Origin: Candidatus Hydrothermarchaeota archaeon
Lineage (GTDB): Archaea; Hydrothermarchaeota; Hydrothermarchaeia; Hydrothermarchaeales; BMS3B
Assembly (NCBI GenBank): GCA_015521565.1
Contig: WANX01000112.1
Location: forward strand, 1 to 44,690
Length of the DNA stretch: 44,690 nt
Reading direction: 5' to 3'
This document shows, piece after piece, positions 41,026 through 44,690 of the stretch. Under the pieces are notes generated by a model. That model was not told the DNA's origin. It worked only from the letters and a program-made list of their open reading frames with translations, and made no database searches. Position numbers and translations under genes: made by a program. The first letter of the stretch is position 1. Each line of letters begins with the position of its first letter.

Positions 41026-42288
41026 CTAATTTTTTGCACCTTTCACAAGTTTTGGGAACTGTATGAAGCGGTTCAGCACAACCAGATTGCATAGCACAGC
41101 CAGCAGCAGCAGCACACCAAAAAGCTGATTCGCCACACCGGCGAGAAATATCAGGAACAGCCTCACATCACGCTTCATGAGGTTCTCAGTCAGATTAAGA
41201 AAGGTGAGCCCGAAGAGCTCCGCTCTTGAGCCCGTGTAGCTTATGGAGTAGCTGCCGAGCATTGCAAGACCGCCAACCAGCCAGAGCTCCTCCGGATTGG
41301 TGGCGATTATTCCCAGGAGGATGAGCATATCCGCATACCTGTCCAGGGTGGAGTCGAGAAAGGCACCGTAGGGTGAGGCCACCCCACGCAGACGCGCAAT
41401 CTCACCGTCGCAGCCATCTATAATCGACGAAACCTGGGCCATTATTCCGCCCAGGGCAGCATACCCGTAGGCAAAGAGTCCGCCGGCCAAAGCGCCGAGC
41501 AAAAAGCTGAAGATTGAGATGGCGTTTGGAGTAACAGGCGTATCAACCAGCCTCCGGGAAATCCTGAGGGAAATTCTCCTGTTTATATACCTGGATACAA
41601 ACCCGTCCACAGGCTTTATCAGGCTCCTGAGCAGCATCTCCTCGGCACGCCTGAGTTCCTCTCTCGTGTCCACATCCCACCACACATAGCCGGTGGCGTC
41701 GAATGCGCGCAGCCTGCGTCTTCCGGCCAGGTGCTTCATAACGTCTGTGACTGTAAATCTGCCCTCAAAGCGCCGTGCTGCCTGGAGCACCTCCGGCGTG
41801 CAGTAGAAAACCCCTGTATCCAGTGCGTTGTAGCTGGAAAGCTCCTTTCCCAGGTCAGTTATCCAGCCTTCTGTGTCAACCTGCACCTTGGTCGCCTCCT
41901 CAAGGTTCCGTCCCTTAAGGCTGTAGTCAACACACAGGGTTGTCGTCTCGGGTTTCGACTCCAGGAGCTTTGCCACCATCATGTGGTCGAAGATGTGGTC
42001 GGCCATCACCAGCACAAAGGGTTCGCCTCCAGCAGCTTCCGCACCCTTGAGCAGCGAATATCCTCCCTCTCTCTCAACATCCTCGTTGTGCACAAGCCTG
42101 ACCCTGCCGTTCAGGTGCTCCCTGACGCGCGGGTCACTGTACACCACTATTATCTCCTTTATGCCCGCCTTTCTGAGAGCGTCTATAGCCCTGTCCACGA
42201 GCGCCCTTCCAAGAAGGCGAACAAGGGGTTTGGGGAGGCTCGTGCCAAGCCTCTCCCCCTTTCCAGCGGCCAGAACGACCGCCTTCAT
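41026..42288 (-). CDS. Bifunctional IPC transferase / DIPP synthase
   Basis: The 420-residue product joins a nucleotidyltransferase domain (AVVLAAGKGERLGTSLPKPL, VMADHIFDH) to a membrane CDP-alcohol phosphotransferase domain with DGCDGEIARLRG, then GAFLDSTLDRYAD, the DGxxAR-G-D-D motif. The fusion matches the Archaeoglobus enzyme that activates inositol phosphate with CTP and couples it to a second one, giving di-myo-inositol phosphate. Synthesis of an inositol lipid headgroup is an alternative for the second domain. It lies two bases after ips. Confidence 0.92.
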   Translation of the reverse strand: MKAVVLAAGKGERLGTSLPKPLVRLLGRALVDRAIDALRKAGIKEIIVVYSDPRVREHLNGRVRLVHNEDVEREGGYSLLKGAEAAGGEPFVLVMADHIFDHMMVAKLLESKPETTTLCVDYSLKGRNLEEATKVQVDTEGWITDLGKELSSYNALDTGVFYCTPEVLQAARRFEGRFTVTDVMKHLAGRRRLRAFDATGYVWWDVDTREELRRAEEMLLRSLIKPVDGFVSRYINRRISLRISRRLVDTPVTPNAISIFSFLLGALAGGLFAYGYAALGGIMAQVSSIIDGCDGEIARLRGVASPYGAFLDSTLDRYADMLILLGIIATNPEELWLVGGLAMLGSYSISYTGSRAELFGLTFLNLTENLMKRDVRLFLIFLAGVANQLFGVLLLLAVLCNLVVLNRFIQFPKLVKGAKN

Positions 42289-42290
42289 CT

Positions 42291-43394
42291 CTACTCCTTC
42301 AGCGCCAGCTCTGGTGCCACCCTGGTAAGGGCGTTCTCCTTTATGAACTCCTCCACCATCTGCCTGGCGACTGCATCTGGATACTGCACCGGCGGGTGCT
42401 TGAAGAAGTAAGCGCTCACACCCTCGAGGGGACCGGCGATGCCATTGTCCAGTGCCAGCTTCGTCGCACGTATCGCGTCGACGGCTACACCGGCGCTGTT
42501 GGGGGAGTCCTCCACGGAGAGGTGCACCTGGATTGTGAGCGGTATGTCGCCGAACTTCCTGCCCTTTACGTAGATGAAGGCCTGCTTGTTGTCGTTCAGG
42601 AAGGGCACGTAGTCACTTGGCCCTATTCGCGTGGGTATGTCGTAGTCCACCACACTGGTCACCGCCTCCGTCTTGCTTATGCGCTTTGATTTGAGCCTGG
42701 ACTCCTGGAGCATGTTCAGGAAGTCGGTGTTGCCGCCGATGTTGAGCTGGTAGGTCTCCTCCACCTTTACGCCCCTGTCCTTGAGCAGCTGCACCAGTGT
42801 GCGGTGGAGTATCGTCGCCCCCACCTGGCTCTTGATGTCGTCGCCCGCAACAGGCAGGCCGGCGTTTGTAAACTTCGCCGCCCACTCCCTGTCGCTGGCT
42901 ATGAATTCTGGGATGCAGTTCACAAAGCCGCAGCCAGCATCTATGGCTGCCTGGGCGAAGTAGCGCGTTGCCCTGGCGCTGCCCACCGGTAAGAAGTTCA
43001 CCAGCACGTCTGCATTAGCCTCCTCCAGCGCCTTGGCCACGTCCACCGGCTTCTGCTTTCTGCTTACAGGTACTGTGCCACGGAGATACCTGCCTATACC
43101 GTCGAGCACAGGTGCCTTGAGCACCTCTACGCCCAGCTCTGGCACGTCGCAGAACCTGGCTGTGCAGTTGGGCTCTGTGAATATCGCCTCGCTCAGGTCC
43201 CTGCCCACTTTGTTGGCGTTAACGTCAAAGGCTGCAACAAACTTTATGTCGCGTATGTGGTAGCCACCGAAGTTCACGTGCATTAATCCCGGTACGAACT
43301 CATCGTCGCGTGCATTTTTGTAGTACTCCACACCCTGCACCAGCGAAGATGCGCAGTTTCCAACACCTGCAATTGCCACTCTCACCTCAGCCAT
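42291..43394 (-). CDS. myo-inositol-1-phosphate synthase
   Basis: The 367-residue product has the NAD-binding start [20 protein letters not shown], the segments [40 protein letters not shown] and [13 protein letters not shown], and [20 protein letters not shown] near the end. It converts glucose 6-phosphate to inositol phosphate, the first step of DIP synthesis. AGGAGGTGA lies before its ATG. No TATA box is evident in the 54 bases after the regulator gene, so co-transcription is likely. Confidence 0.95.
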   Translation of the reverse strand: MAEVRVAIAGVGNCASSLVQGVEYYKNARDDEFVPGLMHVNFGGYHIRDIKFVAAFDVNANKVGRDLSEAIFTEPNCTARFCDVPELGVEVLKAPVLDGIGRYLRGTVPVSRKQKPVDVAKALEEANADVLVNFLPVGSARATRYFAQAAIDAGCGFVNCIPEFIASDREWAAKFTNAGLPVAGDDIKSQVGATILHRTLVQLLKDRGVKVEETYQLNIGGNTDFLNMLQESRLKSKRISKTEAVTSVVDYDIPTRIGPSDYVPFLNDNKQAFIYVKGRKFGDIPLTIQVHLSVEDSPNSAGVAVDAIRATKLALDNGIAGPLEGVSAYFFKHPPVQYPDAVARQMVEEFIKENALTRVAPELALKE

Positions 43395-43448
43395 CGGATC
43401 ACCTCCTCTACTTTTTCTGTTCCCACAAGTTAGCGCTACAGCTCTGGC

Positions 43449-44033
43449 TCAGGTTTCAATTGTGCTCTCGAGCTTGCTGCGCTTGCCCAGCCCCACAACC
43501 TTGAGCAGAGAGCTCCTCTCCGACCGGGTGAGCCTGAGTTCTTTAACAGCCTCCCTGCCAGCCCTCCTCACCTGGTCAAGCACATCTTCTGCTCGCTGGA
43601 GGGCATCCTCGTAATATTCAATCTCCTTTTTTACGTCCTCCGCAATTTTTGTAAGAGCCGCAAGCCTCTGGAGGGGATCTGAAATCGCTCTGGCGCTCTC
43701 CAGACGGAGGGTGTGGACACTGTCCTTTTCCGCCTCTGAATGAGAGGGTGTGCGCAGCTTCATGGAAAACTCCTCGGGAGATATGTCCACCCGCAGGGAA
43801 ATGTGCTCGGCAATCTCATAATACTTTCTCGGCCTGCCACGCTTTATTCTCTCCTCCTCTACAGTGAGGATGTTTGCCTTCTTCATCGAATCCAGATGCC
43901 TCGCAAGTGCCATCTTCTCCACACCCATCTCCCTGCTGAGCTCTGACAGGCACTTCGGCTCCTGACTCACCCTTTTTATAATCTCCCTCCTGGTCCTGTT
44001 TCCCAGTATATCGAGCAGCTCATCAGCACGCAT
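43449..44033 (-). CDS. ArsR-type regulator resembling heat-shock repressor Phr
   Basis: The 194-residue product has a winged helix (LLDILGNRTRREIIKRVSQE, LSELSREMGVEKMALARHLD) with wing motif RGRPRKYYEI at about 65-74. A long helical C-terminal half suitable for dimerisation follows (AEDVKKEIEYYEDALQRAED). Layout, length and the GRPRKYY wing match Pyrococcus Phr and the related SurR; the SurR CxxC switch is absent. It is directly upstream of ips, DIPP synthase and tes. A TATA-like GATATTAAA about 25 bases before ATG 44033 suggests a leaderless message. Confidence 0.7.
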   Translation of the reverse strand: MRADELLDILGNRTRREIIKRVSQEPKCLSELSREMGVEKMALARHLDSMKKANILTVEEERIKRGRPRKYYEIAEHISLRVDISPEEFSMKLRTPSHSEAEKDSVHTLRLESARAISDPLQRLAALTKIAEDVKKEIEYYEDALQRAEDVLDQVRRAGREAVKELRLTRSERSSLLKVVGLGKRSKLESTIET

Positions 44034-44081
44034 TTTTCTACATATTGTTACTTTAATATCAAAAGAAAGGTTTTTTGTAGA

Positions 44082-44324
44082 CTACTCCTCGGACTCTCTG
44101 CTCATCCTGTAATCGTCGTAGCCTATCCAGGCAAGCACCAGTCCGGCAAGCAGAAGCACAACACCGAAACATGCTGCGAACACCAGCAAAAGGGCTCGCC
44201 AGAAGGGCACCATGACGCCGGAGCTGAGTACATCGCTCAGCACAGGTATGCGCACAAAATACCAGGCTATCCCCAGGATTACAAGCACCGCCCCTGATAG
44301 CATCTTCATAACTTCCCCGCTCAT
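44082..44324 (-). CDS. Small two-helix membrane protein, unknown
   Basis: The 80-residue product has hydrophobic spans at about residues 8-24 and 42-67 and a charged C-terminal end DDYRMSRESEE. ATG 44324 is preferred to the frame's first ATG because GGAGGTGG lies just before it. It sits 48 bases before the Phr-like gene on the same strand. No family recognised. Confidence 0.6.
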   Translation of the reverse strand: MSGEVMKMLSGAVLVILGIAWYFVRIPVLSDVLSSGVMVPFWRALLLVFAACFGVVLLLAGLVLAWIGYDDYRMSRESEE

Positions 44325-44393
44325 GGCCGCCACCTCCGGAAAAAGGATGCGGAATAACATGCTAAAATTTTTTGTCACAAGATGTTACCATAA

Positions 44394-44690
44394 TCATTTC
44401 TTCAGAATTACCCTAACCTTCATAATCCTCCTCCCTCTCATCTTCTCCACTCTCAGCTTTGCATCCTCGAATTCCACTTCATCCCCCGGAGACGGTATTC
44501 TGCCCAGGGTGTTGAACAGCAATCCGCCCACTGTATCGAACTCCTCCTCGGGAAGGGCGATGTTCAGTGCCTCATTCACATCGTGGATGCTCATCCGCGC
44601 GTCAACGACAACCTCCCTCTCATTTATCCGCTCCAGCGGCTCTTCTTCGGCGAGGTCGTACTCGTCCTTTATTTCCCCCACAATCTCCTC
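44394..44690 (-). CDS. CorC/HlyC-type transporter-associated domain, partial
   Basis: The frame is open to the window edge, so the N-terminal part is missing. The visible 98 residues fit the CorC_HlyC domain that closes CNNM/CorC-type proteins: EEIVGEIKDEYD, then a strand-loop set ending DTVGGLLFNTLGRIPSPGDE and a final MKVRVILKK. Full proteins carry a DUF21 membrane domain and CBS pair and act in Mg2+ or other cation transport. Confidence 0.85.
   Translation of the reverse strand, partial: EEIVGEIKDEYDLAEEEPLERINEREVVVDARMSIHDVNEALNIALPEEEFDTVGGLLFNTLGRIPSPGDEVEFEDAKLRVEKMRGRRIMKVRVILKK

Noticed and set aside
43431-43438. TAGCGCTA palindrome before ips as an operator
   Set aside because: An eight-base palindrome is expected by chance in a window this size, and no promoter is evident beside it.
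1-44690. tRNA, rRNA, CRISPR arrays, insertion sequences
   Set aside because: I looked in the gene gaps and saw no cloverleaf-like sequence, no regularly spaced repeats and no transposase-like frame.

Overview
The window is archaeal and euryarchaeal in gene content. It carries the secE-spt5-L11-L1-L10-P1 block behind ftsZ, plus pelota, RqcH, DtdA, EndA, MBF1, PurP, ApgM, MfnA and TATA-box promoters, several of them apparently leaderless. Genes for di-myo-inositol phosphate (DIP) synthesis and a Tes-type radical SAM enzyme for tetraether lipids point to a thermophile. MetV/MetF, FprA, a membrane-anchored multiheme cytochrome and a bona fide HemE suggest an anaerobe of the Archaeoglobi / Syntrophoarchaeia-ANME-1 sphere. 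That placement is an inference; no rRNA or tRNA gene is present to settle it. Most of the window is GC-rich, except an AT-rich island at about 480-2590.

Layout. 1-444 is the end of a PfkB kinase. 445-2590 is the AT-rich island: a VapC/PIN remnant, a type II restriction-modification pair that I assign to the CTAG (MjaI/MthZI) type, and a small RHH regulator. 2613-5704 holds a two-subunit class I fumarase, divergent from an LpxC-like gene and an ArsA/Get3-type ATPase. 5780-8755 holds a pentaheme cytochrome, a ferredoxin sharing one TATA box with btpA, and an MFS carrier. 8837-13601 holds the ACT/UPF0210 pair, metV-metF with a TusA-like gene, and mfnA. 13689-18314 holds hemE, pelota, a heme-type radical SAM/SPASM protein and a second MFS carrier. 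18392-24642 runs HAD phosphatase-dtdA-ftsZ-secE-spt5-L11-L1-L10-P1. 24664-29228 holds a small membrane protein, rqcH with a 39-residue membrane microprotein, a PRC-barrel protein, a DHH phosphoesterase, a 48-residue protein and tatC. 29237-35717 holds two tandem purP genes, mbf1, endA, an apgM-nucleotidyltransferase-coiled-coil operon and an Lrp regulator. 35921-39496 is an oxygen-defence island. 39502-44033 is an apparent thermoprotection operon. The right edge has a small membrane protein and a cut CorC/HlyC-type protein.

How the genes work together. In the oxygen-defence island two rubrerythrins, a superoxide reductase, the F420H2 oxidase FprA, a rubredoxin and a hemerythrin form a reductive O2/peroxide/superoxide pathway behind a winged-helix regulator with repeated operator-like sites. 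On the minus strand a Phr-like regulator, inositol-phosphate synthase, the bifunctional IPCT/DIPP synthase and a Tes homologue are packed together, which suggests joint control of a thermoprotective solute and membrane-spanning lipids. By eye CTAG occurs only twice in 44.7 kb, matching the proposed specificity of the restriction system. The least expected single gene is an archaeal LpxC-fold protein with the full zinc and catalytic residue set.
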